The position numbers and the translations under genes are program-made. Shown in pieces: positions 11,436 through 23,748 of a DNA stretch of 64,000 bases. This stretch comes from Amyelois transitella (Eukaryota; Arthropoda; Insecta; Lepidoptera; Pyralidae), in contig NC_083532.1 of the NCBI RefSeq assembly GCF_032362555.1, positions 1,935,001 through 1,999,000 on the forward strand. The letters run 5' to 3'. Position 1 is the stretch's first letter. Each line of letters opens with the position of its first letter. The notes under the pieces were generated by a model that was not told where the DNA came from, ran no database searches, and worked only from the letters and a program-made list of their open reading frames with translations.

Positions 11436-14400
11436 ATGGTCAAATTGAATTATTACGAGATGTCTCCTAAGATTGTTGATATTCACGACCCGTTTGCTCG
11501 GGATGTCTTCTCTAAGACAAAAGGATATCATGAACGTGGTACCCCGCCACCTTCACCAATCAAAGGTACGTAAGTCACTTGATAATTAATAAATTAATTA
11601 AAAAAAATTGTTGTCTCTAATCGATTTAACTAATCTCCTTTATAGAAGTCGTGTGACAAGTTATTAATATAATTGATGTGTTCAAAAACTTTTACTAATT
11701 ACACGTGTGTAATTTAGCCTAAATTAGATGATAGTATTTTTTTTTAGTTAGGTTAGGTTAATACCATAACGCATCAAAACAAATTTTAGATTCCTAAGTA
11801 CATTATCTGTAATATTTAATAATAATTTACCTAACCTAACTATGTAAACTTACCTATATTTAAATCCAAAAGTTTATTACATATAAGTAAGTACCAATTT
11901 TATATGTCTTGCATAAAATAGATTAAAAAAAATATTTTATTTATTTAAATACGTATCTGACAATGTCTGTCATCTGTCAATATCTGACATTGGATTTATT
12001 TAATGACATGCAAATAGAACGATAAAATTTTATTGTTTATCTTACTACTTGCCTAATCAGATAATCTACCCTTACCTATAGCAGAATGACAATCTGCATT
12101 GACATAACACTATGATCGGAAGGTAGGTTTACATGTTTTTTTCAATAGGTACATTCCAAAACAACATTTTATGTGCCGTGTGGTACATGGGAAAGTGACA
12201 TGAAGCGGTCCTATTTTTTCCTAATGGTATTAGGAACCAAACGGCACGTGATAGTTCTAACCTATAATCTTAAAAGTCTGTTGAAAAAACATTTTAAAAA
12301 TAATTTATAAAAAAGCATGACTGATTTGGACAATGCGTACCTACCCCATAAACAGCTGGGTCTAGAAACTAGAAAAATGTTGCTTCTTTATAATGGTTAC
12401 ATGTTCAACCATTTATTTTTTTGACAGCTCATGTTGTGTTGTTTATAAAGTTACCGATGCGATTCTTCACGACAATCTATCTAACACCTTATCGATTTAT
12501 AATATATTTTTGTTTGCCAAACATATTTAAAATTTAAAGTGTTAATATTATTTACCATTAATTCAAAAAAAATCTTTTTATGAATTTTAGCATGAATGTT
12601 TAAATTGAGTTTTTTAGAGAATAAAATCAATTCCACAATTGACAGTAGGTAGGTAATAGCATGGTATTTAGCCTTTATAAAGCTCATTCTACTACCTATT
12701 ACTTTTTCTCATTAATTCATATAACCACGTCTTTATTCCTTGCGGGGTAGACAGAGCCAGCAGTCTTGACAGATCACGTTTATGCAGCCGTAAGGCTTAA
12801 TGATAGAATTGAGATTCAAATAGTAACAGGTTGCTAGCCCATCGCCTAAGTATAAGAAGAATCCCAGGTTTATAAGCCTATCTCTTAGTCGCCTTTAACG
12901 TCACCCATGGGAAAGATATGAAGCGGTTCTTTTTATATTGATGTTGGGAGCCACATGGCACAATTACTTACTTTTTCTACAGTTTAAAAATCGAACAACT
13001 TTAACAAATTACCTAAAGACCTCAAATTTGTAACGCGTCCGTCAAAACTATTCAAACAAGTAAGTACCTACACAATTTCAGAGGTTAGATACAAAAAAAA
13101 AATACTTTTATCCCATAGAATTTAAGATCTAACGACAGCAATACTTTAATGACTTATTATTTAAAGAAAGAGTACTTACATAATGACGGGAAAAAAACAC
13201 ATGAACAAACCAATTACGAATTCAACAATCGCTTTGAAAAATGCCGACGTGTTTTGTGGTACCAACTTAACACTAAAACTGTTTTGTTTTGTGTGAAATC
13301 GACATATTTTTTTTGTTCCTTTTTATCATGCCGACTATATCGTAAAAAATAAAACGTAGCAAAAAGGTAAATGACGTTGTAGTAAAAAATTCACTTGTTA
13401 AAATTTCACTGAAAATGTTAACGGAATTTTAATGAACGTTTCCAATTTATCGAAACCAATTTTGAAGTCTAAGATAGATTTAACCGATTATACTCCGAAA
13501 TCGAAGTAATAAATTCCACCGAATTAAGTAATCAAACGATTAAAGCAGATGTTAGTAAGCCAAGCGAGAATGTATTGTCTATGGCACGCACGGAAAAGGT
13601 AAAATGTCACCGCGTGGGTGTTCCCGCCACAATTTGACAGCGTGCCATTTTTAAACGAGCAATTGCGAACGGGGGTCGAGGTAATAGGTTAAACTCCTGT
13701 CAATTGGGCTTAAACTGATTGTATTTTTATTGCCTTAGGGTCCCCCCGTAGAGATATTTATCTTCATTACACCGTTGCTGACTAGTAGATACAGATTTTA
13801 TTATGAAGCGTAGGGGAGAGGGATGACACCGTATAATTGCTTTTGTATTGGATAAATTGCTTGGCAAATGTTTTGCTTCGCAGATTGTTTAATTCCTTTG
13901 AGATGGGGTTGGTTTATTTTGTACTTGTCACTTTAAGTCTGGAGAATAATATCTCAATTTTCAATCTTTATTGTCACTAGGTTAGTCTAAACTCACTTCA
14001 AGTAGAGTTCAAAAGTTTTAGATGCTTAGTAAAAGTATTTCATATGTTATTAACATAATGTGTTCAAAAGTGATTTATATTTCATTCCAACGTCATAATA
14101 CCTAAATAGCAAGTTCCAAAAGGTTTCCTTCCTTTCACTAAGTAACCTAACAACTCGCAACACCAAAATAACGCTAAACAAAATAATATCCGTAACAAAT
14201 AAAACTGATAGCGTTCTAATTTCAAATCGGCTATCACTGGCCAGTAACACAATGCTGCCGGCTCTATTAGGGAGGTCATAGACAATGGTATTAAGGGTCC
14301 GAGCACACGCGCCGCGAGGGTGGTGGATTTCGATAATCAATGGTAATGTATTGCAATCGCTTTGTGACTATTACAAGGGCCGTTTGGCTATTTGGCACGG

Positions 14401-17400
14401 CGCAAATTGGCCAGTATCGATTAATTAAACTGTAATTGGTTTATGTTGCGGATTAATACGGCTATTAAGTTTTCTTTCCATTATAATGTTTTTCATGGAA
14501 ATATAAATATTATGAATGTACATATATTCAAGAAGTATAGGGTTAGTGTAAAGCAAATGAAGAAACACATATAAAAAAAATTAATAACAAATATTTTTTT
14601 ATTTGAAATATCTTAAAGGTATCCAATCAAAAGTTATCACACATGAAGGCCAACAAGTGAATGACTAATGCCGGCGAAGGCAAACAGTTTTATCGAATAT
14701 TTGCACATTATATTTATAGCACGAGTGCTATATATAATATGGTAGTCAATACAGTATGTGTTAATAAGTCGAAAACATGATGTTCATCATCAGCATTGCC
14801 AATTACGATTCGAGAAATCCAAACCTATTATTGTTTGTTAAACATTACTTTTATGGATTTTATTAGTGTGAGACTTTATTATGAAATGTAATATTATGAT
14901 AATATGCCACTTAAAAAACCGTAATAAGCTGTATAAAAATAATAGGTATACGTAATCTAAACTATTTGCCCATTTTGTATAAATTAATAATAGGTATTTT
15001 TAAATTTCAAAATCTTTATTACCATAAACTCACAGTTCAGGGAATATAATTAAATAGACAGCTGTCAACACAATAAATAATTTCTCGCAATGGGTTATGA
15101 ACCTTGAACTTCGGAGACGCGATTCTCCACCAAAATTGTGAATGGTAGGAGAAAATATTTTCAAAATTTTTCCTCCAAATTCGACGTTTGCATTTCAAAG
15201 AAGCATTTCGTAATGTCGTCTTTGTCTCGAAACTCGTCAATGAGAAAAACCAACAACACTTGAAAGAGTCATGATTTGAGAGGCCACGACATACTCATAC
15301 TTGTGTGACTTCATGCCTAAACTGACTGTATTTAAACAGCCTATATGTTTATGCTAAAGCAATTAATTTAAATCATTAACATTTCTTTAAATATTAAATT
15401 CTAAATTTAGAAATAAAACGGTTGCACTACAAAGCGGTTAAAATTTCAACAAAAAAAAAATAACACCGGTAGCTGGCCGAAAAGCGAAACATATCTTATA
15501 CATTTAAAATTCAAACGCCGGAAGAGGCGGAAGCTTTGTTTCCTTTTACAAAAATGTTTAGCACACGCCACGACTCAGCTGGTGACCATAGACACGATTT
15601 AGAAAAAAGTTTGTTATACAACAAACTCGAAAGGAAGGCGGGCTAGACGATTGCAAATTGATTCCTAAGTGTTCCGTCGCCACCCAGCATGGGAACCAAT
15701 TGAACCAAGTCAAGTGTCTCAGACGCCGTATGCAAAAAATATAAATGCTCTCATGCAATAAATTTCGCTCAACCACCACTCCATGATATGGTGAAATGAG
15801 TTTCTGCGAGATCATGTGTGTTTATTAAAGTATGGACAGGAGACACTTTAGTTTTTATCTTTATTGGGCTTTCAAGATTTATCTTCTAACTTTCATAGAC
15901 CGAAACTTGGTAGCAACTACGTTCAATAAATGGTAATTATCACATAACATACCATTTACTGTTCTAGTGATTTGCACCCGTTCTTGTACATTAGTCAGAA
16001 TTAACATAGCATTCGTAACGAGTCTCTTCGAAACAGGAAACCGAATCGAACGTCTTAATCACGCCGCCATTACCATAGACAATGGAAGTGACTCGAAAGT
16101 GTTCATACTTTTTAACTGCCAGTGTCAATAACGTTCCTTTTTAAATTTAGAACCACTTCAGCGACTAATCAGATTTGTAAAGCTGGCCGTTTTGGTGTTG
16201 CCGCCTTTTTCAAATTGAGCGGCGATTCACTGAGCTTCGGTATTCTTTGTGGTGAGGGTTATAATGAAAACACAGATAAAAAACTTACACATGGCATGGG
16301 AAAATATTTAATTAGACAATAGCTTATTTGTGTTTGTCTTGTGTTAATGTATTCCTTTTGAAAGGTTGGGTGCGTGCAATTAGCACCTCGCGGCTACTGG
16401 TCGCTGCCTTTCCATTTTTTTTTCTTTTATGATAAGTCAATCTCAGATTCACGAAATAATTAGTCGTTTAAAAATCGATTGAATCATCTTTCTCTCTTCA
16501 TGTTTATTTTTTTTTTTACTAATGTGCAAATAAATTACATGAATTTGAAAAGTCTCACAGTTGTATCTAAATTGCTGTTAACCATACCTTTAATTGTCTA
16601 TGCAAAATTAGACTGAAACTTTCAAATATACCGAATTAAATATAAACCTACGCATCAGCTGTGATAGTCTTAACTTTCATTTTATTAATATAAATATGGG
16701 TAGATTTTTTTTATGAAGGAAATTTAACTAATGTTTGGCATGTGGTACTTAGATGTCTAGACGAAGCCGTAATTAAGATAAAGCAAAGCCACCGGCAGCG
16801 TGCTACTTACAACCCTTTGAGATGCTTTTATGTTAAGATAAGTGATAATCGCTATTATTTGAGCTAATTTTAGTTAATGATCTCTGTTTAAAGTTCAGAT
16901 ACTTTCAGTATTTCACTGAATACTTCACGCGTCGTTCTGTTTGCGTGAATAGTCTGTCATATTGCGCTGGGACTCAATGCAATACAATAACTTGTTATTG
17001 CTATACAATAAATAAGAAAAAAAATCACAATTATCTATTAAAAACTAAATGTTTCAATTAACTTTGGATTCCTCTTGTCGGCTATCTACTTGTCACTATT
17101 CGAAACTCAATTCCATTATGATGTGGTTCAAGTCTTTTCGAGACTGTCAGGTCTGTCCCCAGCAAGGGAATTAGACATGACTATAATGTATAAGTCCTAT
17201 GTTTTAATTAATTTTTATGTTTTCTTTGTTCACAGAGTCGTTGAGTCCTCAATCTGAGCAGATGACCAACACTGGATCCGTTCCCGACCCAAACATAAGG
17301 TAGATAATTATTAAATATGTAAAAGTCTCTGACTTCTTATTATCGGTTATTTTATTAAATATTGAGATTGCACGGACTCGACATAGATGGAGAGCTAGCT

Positions 17401-20400
17401 TTTGCCTAGAAATAAGTACTTACTCGTAATTATGTTATTATCTCGGGCTCTGAATGGCAATTTTTTGTAAAATTGAGACGTAGGTACAAGTAGGTACTTA
17501 CTATTTAGTTGTTAACAATTTTGAAAATCAAAATTTGTTGTAATAATAATCAATTAAATGAAAATTATAAATATTTATTGGACTAAGTATATCAACTATC
17601 TCATTCCATATCAATCTTTTGAAAATTTTCGTAATGTGATAACCTAATGTCCAAAATATTTATTCAATATTTTATTTGCTATTTCAATACAGCTCAGGAA
17701 TGCCTGTTTAATGGCAACCCTACCAAGGGGTCCAAATCTAAATAATATATTTTTAAATTAGGTATTAGGATTTATTATTAGTATCTACTATAAATACTTG
17801 AGTTGAGTCCAAGGAATATTAATTTTATTTATGTTTTCCAGAAGGTACCGTACAGCCTTCACGCGGGAGCAGCTCGCGCGGCTCGAGAAAGAGTTCATGA
17901 AGGAGAACTACGTATCCAGGCCGCGCAGGTGCGAGCTGGCGGCCCAGCTGCAGCTTCCGGAGTCCACTATTAAGGTAATTTTTTTTTAATTTTCAACATT
18001 GGAAACAAGGTATCACTTATTGACGTCACATCACTCAAATCTAGTGATAACTACTAGCGCTTCCAAAGCGCATGTGTAGAAGAAGCGACGGAACAAAATA
18101 TAGCTTTATTTACTTATATCCCTGTAAATTATATCTGCGTGCATGCAATCACGTCTATATCCCTTGTGGGGTAAACAGAGCCAACAGTCTTGAAAATATT
18201 GATAGGCCACGTTCAGCTGTTTGGCTTACTGATAGAATTGAGATTCATATAAAGTGACAGGTTGCTAGTATTACTGTTATTGGAGTATCAGTCTTCCAGA
18301 CTTGGACTTTTTGGCTCTGACTATCCCGCAAGGAATAAAGACGATTATATGTATGTAAATAGGCTACTGCCAAGTATTGCGATGGTGACGAAACTGCATT
18401 CATGTCACAACATAACCTAAAAACATTTATAACGAACGTCCTACACGCTGAAACCGCTATTTTAGCGGACAACCCGATAGGGAACTCAGTTTCTTCATTT
18501 ATCCATCCACCCACATCGTGACCCAAAAAAAATGGCCTCCATACAATTATAACGTAGCAAAGTGTTTTCGTAATATGACCATCAGTTGAGTTGACATGAT
18601 GATATGTCTCTCAAATTAACACTGGCTGAAAACAACAGAAAAAAAACATCGTTTATACCATAGAGTTTTATATTTATTCTCAGTTTCGTGAAGCTATTGA
18701 GAAGAAAGAGCGAGAATACGGTATAATGGACGGAATAAAACGAGATAGCTATACCTCGATGTAGGTCTTCATTGTTGACTCGCTAAATCAATTTTACGAT
18801 CCCGCGGTATGATGCTTCAATTAGATATACAATAATTTCCATCACGAATGCTTTATGGCTGACCGCTAATTCGCAAGAATCACGCGACAAATGTGTGAAA
18901 CGGCGAAACAAAGAGCCTGTTCAAAGAATGTGTTCCAATTTTGAAAACGACTAGTCAATTATGTGTAGATGATAAAGAGGAATAATAACTGTTACAGATC
19001 TAAATGTAATCAATTTGTGTATTGCCAAGATTTAAATATCGAAATAGACTACTGCGGCGCTAAAGAAAAGGTTATATTTACAACAAAAAAAAAAACAAAA
19101 ATAAATAAGGAACACCTAAGCCAATTTAAATTCTTGATTCGCGCGCCAGCTGTCCGGTCATAATCTCAATTATCACTTCGAATTAAAAAAGAAAACCAAC
19201 GGCACAGATAAAAAACGACACGTGTTTTTATGGCCCCATTCGAATTTTACATTCACGCTAATTTGTCGACGTATTAATAAAGGGTACCGACCGAATTATT
19301 CAGTAGCTATAGAATGCTAATTAACATTAATTCCCAAAGAACGGACGCTCTCAACGTTGTTGTGGCGGCCATCATTAGTGTGCAAGTGCATGAAAACACT
19401 TCATCGGGTGTCTATTGACTCCAGGGCTGACAAAACTTATATCGAAATAGATAAATCCATTGAATCTGCATTTGGTTTGGTCAATATGGTAGCTTTGTGT
19501 ATTTATAACAACTTGTTTGAAAACTATTAGAAAACAATCTAGCGTGATCGTAATCTATGTCAAAATGACAGCTTTATACATTCTAGGGCACTATACTGAA
19601 TAAAAGGCACAGATCACAGAACATTCTTATACTATTATGGGGTCATTTTATTACGGAACAAAAAAAAATTCAGTAGCAGCCCTAGCAGCCAGGCATCTGT
19701 TTTATAGCGCGATTATACCAATTAAAACTATTAAACCGCCGCTACCATTTGATAAGTAATAAAAAGAGGAATTTTTTCCGTATGTTTGTTTATTGTGATG
19801 AACGTTTATAGTAGTCTCAATAAATACGCGATAACATACTAATAAAGTTTTCTAATTCAATATGACAAGGTACCTCATTCGCAGTTTATTAAAATTTTAT
19901 TAATATACCGTTAACATAGATCAGTTTTATTTAATCTAAATTGAATAAAATAGGAGCTTATAAAAAAGAAAGTTGCGAAAACGGACATGTCTGCATGAAG
20001 GCTGTTTCCTTTGCCTCTTCTCAAAACAAAGGTGTTGTCTATGGCGTGAAAGGAAGTCTGAGCGTTTTCCGCGCGAATATTCCCGCCAATTAACACATCA
20101 TTCGCAACAAAATGGCGGGCTTGAGGGCTTTTTGTTCGAACTTTGTTGCATTTACTTTTCCATTATGCCTTTAACGATTTTAAATGTCTTTAAACGCTCG
20201 GTTCTATGTGCTGAATGTTTTACGACAGGCTTCGGTTGAGAAATATACAATTAATTAGCGATGGAGTGCGAAGATTTGGCGAAACTCTATGGCTAGTGAC
20301 CACCCGCTATTCAGAGGCCGTTTTCTCTCAAGAGAAGTTAAATATCGAATATTATTTAAAGGTGACTAGTCGTCAAAGACTATTTAGTTTAATGACTTTG

Positions 20401-21016
20401 CAAATTGAAACTAGGTACCTAATAGAAAAACTACCGGTTTTCTCTCTCTCTCTCTTTCTCTTATTGCGTTTTCACATTCATGATTAAATATATATTTCGA
20501 TTTAAACAGACTTATCTCAGTAGGTAATAAATTTCAAATTGTAAATACAAAAATAATATATACTTAGGTATAATTAAACTCTCCTACATACCTAATGACA
20601 ATAAATAAATATAAAAATGAACACCTATAATTTATCTAGGAAAAAAAAATTCTCGGAATACATTACTAAATATATTATTATCTTGTCCACAGGTGTGGTT
20701 TCAGAACCGCAGAATGAAAGACAAGCGCCAACGTATCGCCGTAGCGTGGCCTTACGCGGCGGTCTACAGCGACCCGGCCTTTGCCGCGTCCATACTTCAA
20801 GCGGCAGCTTCCTCGGTGGGGTTACCTTACGGCTACCCCTCCCCGGCCTTAATGCCGCCCTTCCACAACCCCCAGCTATTACCAGCTGGATATCCCTATC
20901 CTTATCCAGCGTACCCTAGGTACCCATACATCTCACCCACTCCGCCATCTTCTATCACTTCGGAGTCAAATTTAAGGCCAGCGTGTCCCAATTATAATAT
21001 TAATGTAGATAAATAA
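11436..21016 (+). CDS. eve: even-skipped homeodomain transcription factor, 4 exons
   Basis: Coding exons 11436-11565, 17236-17299, 17842-17974 and 20693-21016 join in phase (1, 2, 0) to 216 codons; all junctions are GT-AG. Residues 1-43 include GTPPPSPIK, matching the TPPPSP stretch of Drosophila Eve. Exon 2 gives ESLSPQSEQ...VPDPNIR. Residues 65-124 are a complete Eve-class homeodomain ([12 protein letters not shown]; recognition helix [14 protein letters not shown], Gln at position 50). It is followed by the Eve-specific [20 protein letters not shown] and a Pro/Tyr-rich tail. In flies Eve is a nuclear repressor that patterns segments and specifies neurons. This protein is short (Drosophila 376 aa), and the C-terminal LFKPY Groucho motif of fly Eve is not seen; it ends NYNINVDK. 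The 5.7 kb first intron and 2.7 kb third intron are large enough to hold enhancers. A phase-compatible upstream exon at 899-1244 may be an alternative start. Confidence 0.95.
12718..12965 (-). mobile_element. Family A, near full length
   Basis: From CATATAACCACGTCTTTATT to GGGAGCCACATGGCAC; moderately diverged, within eve intron 1. Confidence 0.8.
14220..14480. promoter_or_regulatory. candidate eve intronic enhancer
   Basis: A non-repetitive island in eve intron 1 with balanced composition and clustered homeodomain-like core sites (GATTAATTAA, ACTGTAATTGG, GGATTAATACGG). Supported only by composition and position. Confidence 0.25.
17075..17195 (+). mobile_element. diverged Family A copy
   Basis: GTCACTATTCGAAACTCAAT...TTTCGAGACTGTCAGG...GACATGACTATAATG. 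It ends about 40 bases before eve exon 2. Confidence 0.6.
17990..18103 (-). mobile_element. Tail-F LINE 3' end
   Basis: Shares AAGGTATCACTTATTGACGT and CAAAGCGCATGTGTAGAAGA with the copy at 49180-49330 and, inverted, with 47640-47713; the pentamer tail is lost here. Confidence 0.65.
18143..18353. repeat. two opposed Family A fragments
   Basis: 18143-18268 is in minus orientation and 18283-18353 in plus orientation, both retaining the (ATGT)-end half. The transcript of this intron could fold on itself here. Confidence 0.65.
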
Positions 21017-21224
21017 GTTAAAAATACGTTATTATTTCCAGTGTTTTCTTAAGTGTTGTTTTAATTTATGGTGCGTTATTTTTTCTTTATTAAAGAAAAA
21101 AATGTAAATAGTATCATATAAGCGTGAATGTTTTAAAAATGAAGGAAACAACTTAATTTTTTTGTCATGCAATATGAATGTGTAAAAATGGTTACATTTA
21201 TTTTATAAGTCAGATTATTTTTTA

Positions 21225-21230
21225 AATAAA
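21225..21230 (+). terminator. eve poly(A) signal
   Basis: First canonical AATAAA after the eve stop codon, 209 bases downstream, followed by T-rich sequence. Confidence 0.5.
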
Positions 21231-21782
21231 TATGACCATTTTCAATAACTTAAGTTTCCTTTGATTTTTACCAACGAACTTGCATAGGTCTTAAAATACA
21301 ATAACTCTTTTATGCACCACAAGAAATTAATGCAAATTCACATTCCATAAACTGCAAATATATGTACCTACCTACTGTAAAAAAATATTACAATCTAACT
21401 TCATAAACATGTTAGTACGTAAGTACCTATTTGTAAAAAGAAATATTTTAGTTAATTGGTTTGTATCCAACTAAAACTATTTCACTAAGTAATAGTGACT
21501 TCAGTTTTATGATCAAAAATAATTTGGTGACGTTATATCCTTGCACTAGTTTGCAGACACACCCAAGGTGTTCAACATAATAACTCCTTTTAATACCAGT
21601 GTCCTGGTCCATAGATAAGTGCTTAACTTTTTTTTATGTTTTCAGAGGGGTAACCTAGTCAAATAAGTTGGACCGATGTAAGTTTCGAAATTTGTATTTT
21701 TCATTCAACGAAATTAATATATATTATTGGTATTTGTAGTAAAAAATTTAAAGGTAAATAGAAAACAAATTTATTTCGTTCA

Positions 21783-22356
21783 CTGTTGTGCCGACATCTT
21801 TACGTCACATGCCATCAGCCAATCACGGCGAAGTATGCTTTTGATCAGACATCCATCTTAACATCGTCTTGCGAGGTTTCCGCTGGGGACTTCGGAGTGA
21901 TTGGCTGATGGTGTATGTCGTAAAGATGTTGCCACAACGGTAACAAGAAGAACTAATTTATACTATAGGTACAACTAAATTTGTAACATGCATTCTATCA
22001 GTAGACTTCTGAAATACTTTAATATGACAAAGATTAAGAAAGAGAAGTCGTAATAATTAATACTTGACACTTTCTTTACAATATTTAGTTGGTGTTGTAA
22101 ACTAGTTTATAAGAGGTTATATTAATTTCCCGTGGCGTAATTATAAAATTATATGTTGATCACTCGGCAAATTATAATTAGAATAATGTGGCGACAAAAA
22201 ATAAAGTTATCTATTAGTATTCATAAGTCTATTGAAAAGTGTAAATATATGAGACGATGTTGAGTTAGTTTAGCGTAGTCGCAGGTTTGGCTGATCAAAA
22301 GCATGGTTCGCCGTGATTGGCTGATGGCATGTGACGTAGAGATGTCGCCACAACGG
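21783..22356. mobile_element. foldback MITE with ~66 bp arms and a third partial copy
   Basis: The left arm (21783-21848) and right arm (22291-22356) are inverted copies around GTGATTGGCTGATGGCATGT and GCTTTTGATCAG. A third, shorter copy (21893-21950) lies inside in the orientation of the right arm. No ORF is present. The arms carry CCAAT boxes in each orientation. Confidence 0.7.
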
Positions 22357-22456
22357 TAACAGAAAGAGTATGGTTTGCACTTTTAAGGATGACGCTATTT
22401 ACGCATTCTCACTCGACCACCGATTCTCTTAATCTCTTTTCTATGTTGTACGTATA

Positions 22457-23748
22457 TGGGTGGGCCAGGAATTAGTTAACATTTTAAAAAATCATTAAAA
22501 AAAACTATTATATTTACATCAAAAATTATTTATTTAAGAAATAGCTTATAAAATGGAAATTACTTTTTAAAAATAATATCATTTAAATAGCCACCATCAC
22601 GGCGTTGGCATTCCTCTAAACGAGCACGAAAATTTTCGAATACTCGCCGTAATAAAGATCGTGGGATCGCTGACATTTCGCCTTTAATTGAAGCAATGTC
22701 TTTGGTTTGTGGGTATAGACACGATGTTTTAGATATCCCCAAAGAAAAAAATCGGCTGGCGTTAGGTCAGGGCTCCTAGGTGGCCACGGAATGTCACCTC
22801 TTTGGGAAATGAGCTCTTCTGGGAACATTTCTTTGACGACCGGTAGGGATTCATTAGACGTGTGGCAAGTCGCTCCATCTTGCTGAAACCACGTCTGCCG
22901 ATTGTAGCCGGCAAATTCTTGCAGCTGTGGTGTCAAAAATTCTCTCAGCAGCTTCACATACTCGGAGGAGTTTACTGTGATCGTACAGCCACGAAAATCC
23001 TCAAAAAAATAAGGTCCAATGATTCCTGTAGCTGAAATGGCTGCCCATACAGTGACCTTAAGGGAATGAAGAGGCCTTTGTTGTTTAGCCCTGGGATTTT
23101 CGCTGCTCCAATATCTGTAATTTTGTTTATTGACGTGCCCATTGAGATGGAAGTGGGCTTCGTCAGAGAACAAGATGTTGTCAAAGTTACGGAAGCGATC
23201 CAACATTGTTTCAGCATATTTTTTGCGTAAAATCAAATCATTAGGCTTTAGTTCTTGCACTAATTGAATCTTATATGGATGTAATTTTAAATCACATTTC
23301 AAAATGCGGCGTAAAGACGTGCGAGATATGCCTAATTCAGCCGAGCGTTTGCGCGTCGACAAATTTGGATCGCGCCGAACTGAAGCTGAAACTCTGCACG
23401 TTCTCATCACTCCGTGAAGTCCGTGGGCCGCCGGTTTGCTTCACATTTAGCGTCGATCCGGTCTCTTCAAAATTGTTTACCCATTTCTTTATTAAAACTG
23501 AGCTTGGGCACTCATTTAGGTCGTGTAAATGGAATTCCACGCGAAATAGACGCCGCACAGTGATGAGCGAACCATTGTTTAAATAAAATTGCTTTACGCA
23601 AAAAGCACGCTGCGGTCCCGTGAAGCGATCCATGTCAACTAAATTTCCAAGAACTGAGCTAGCTGTTAGACCTCTCCCCGCACCACGCCCCTCTGCTGTT
23701 TGCGCGCGAAGTCAAATTCAAATGTAAACAAATTCATGGCCCACCCTG
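22457..23748 (-). mobile_element. mariner-type transposon, inactive
   Basis: 1.29 kb, flanked by TA, with imperfect terminal repeats: right end CAGGGTGGGCCATGAATT, left end TGGGTGGGCCAGGAATT. It contains one frameshifted transposase gene on the minus strand and lies 1.4 kb downstream of eve. Size, TA target and terminal repeats fit the IS630-Tc1-mariner superfamily. Confidence 0.9.
22560..23633 (-). pseudogene. mariner-like DDE transposase, two frameshifts
   Basis: Three minus-strand frames cover one transposase. 23633 to about 23400 gives the N-terminal helix-turn-helix part (starts MDRFTGPQRAFCVKQFY). About 23410-22650 gives the catalytic core, with ILFSDEAHFHLNG (first Asp), WFQQDGATCHTS (second Asp) and WPPRSPDLTPADFFLWGYLK (third Asp). 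About 22742-22560 gives the C-terminus, ending RRDGGYLNDIIFKK. One frame change lies near 23400 and one near 22670-22690. The spacing between second and third Asp is 36 residues, not the 34 of classical mariner. All three acidic residues survive, but the frameshifts make it inactive. Confidence 0.9.

Larger units (their letters stand above)
11566..17235. other. eve intron 1
   Basis: Mostly AT-rich. It contains Family A copies at 12718-12965 and 17075-17195 and GC-richer non-repetitive blocks at about 13560-13760 and 14220-14480. The latter carries homeodomain-type sites (ATCGATTAATTAAAC) and is a candidate enhancer. No other exon was seen. Confidence 0.5.
17975..20692. other. eve intron 3
   Basis: Holds a Tail-F copy (17990-18103) and two opposed Family A fragments (18143-18353). 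From 18370 to 20690 no repeat was recognised. 18700-18960 (GCTTTATGGC, a Caudal-like site; CGCTAATTCGC) and 19240-19400 (several TAAT cores) look like possible regulatory DNA. Confidence 0.45.

Noticed and set aside
20617-20919. Frame overlapping the last eve exon
   Set aside because: Shadow; the correct frame begins at the splice site at 20693 with VWFQNRR.
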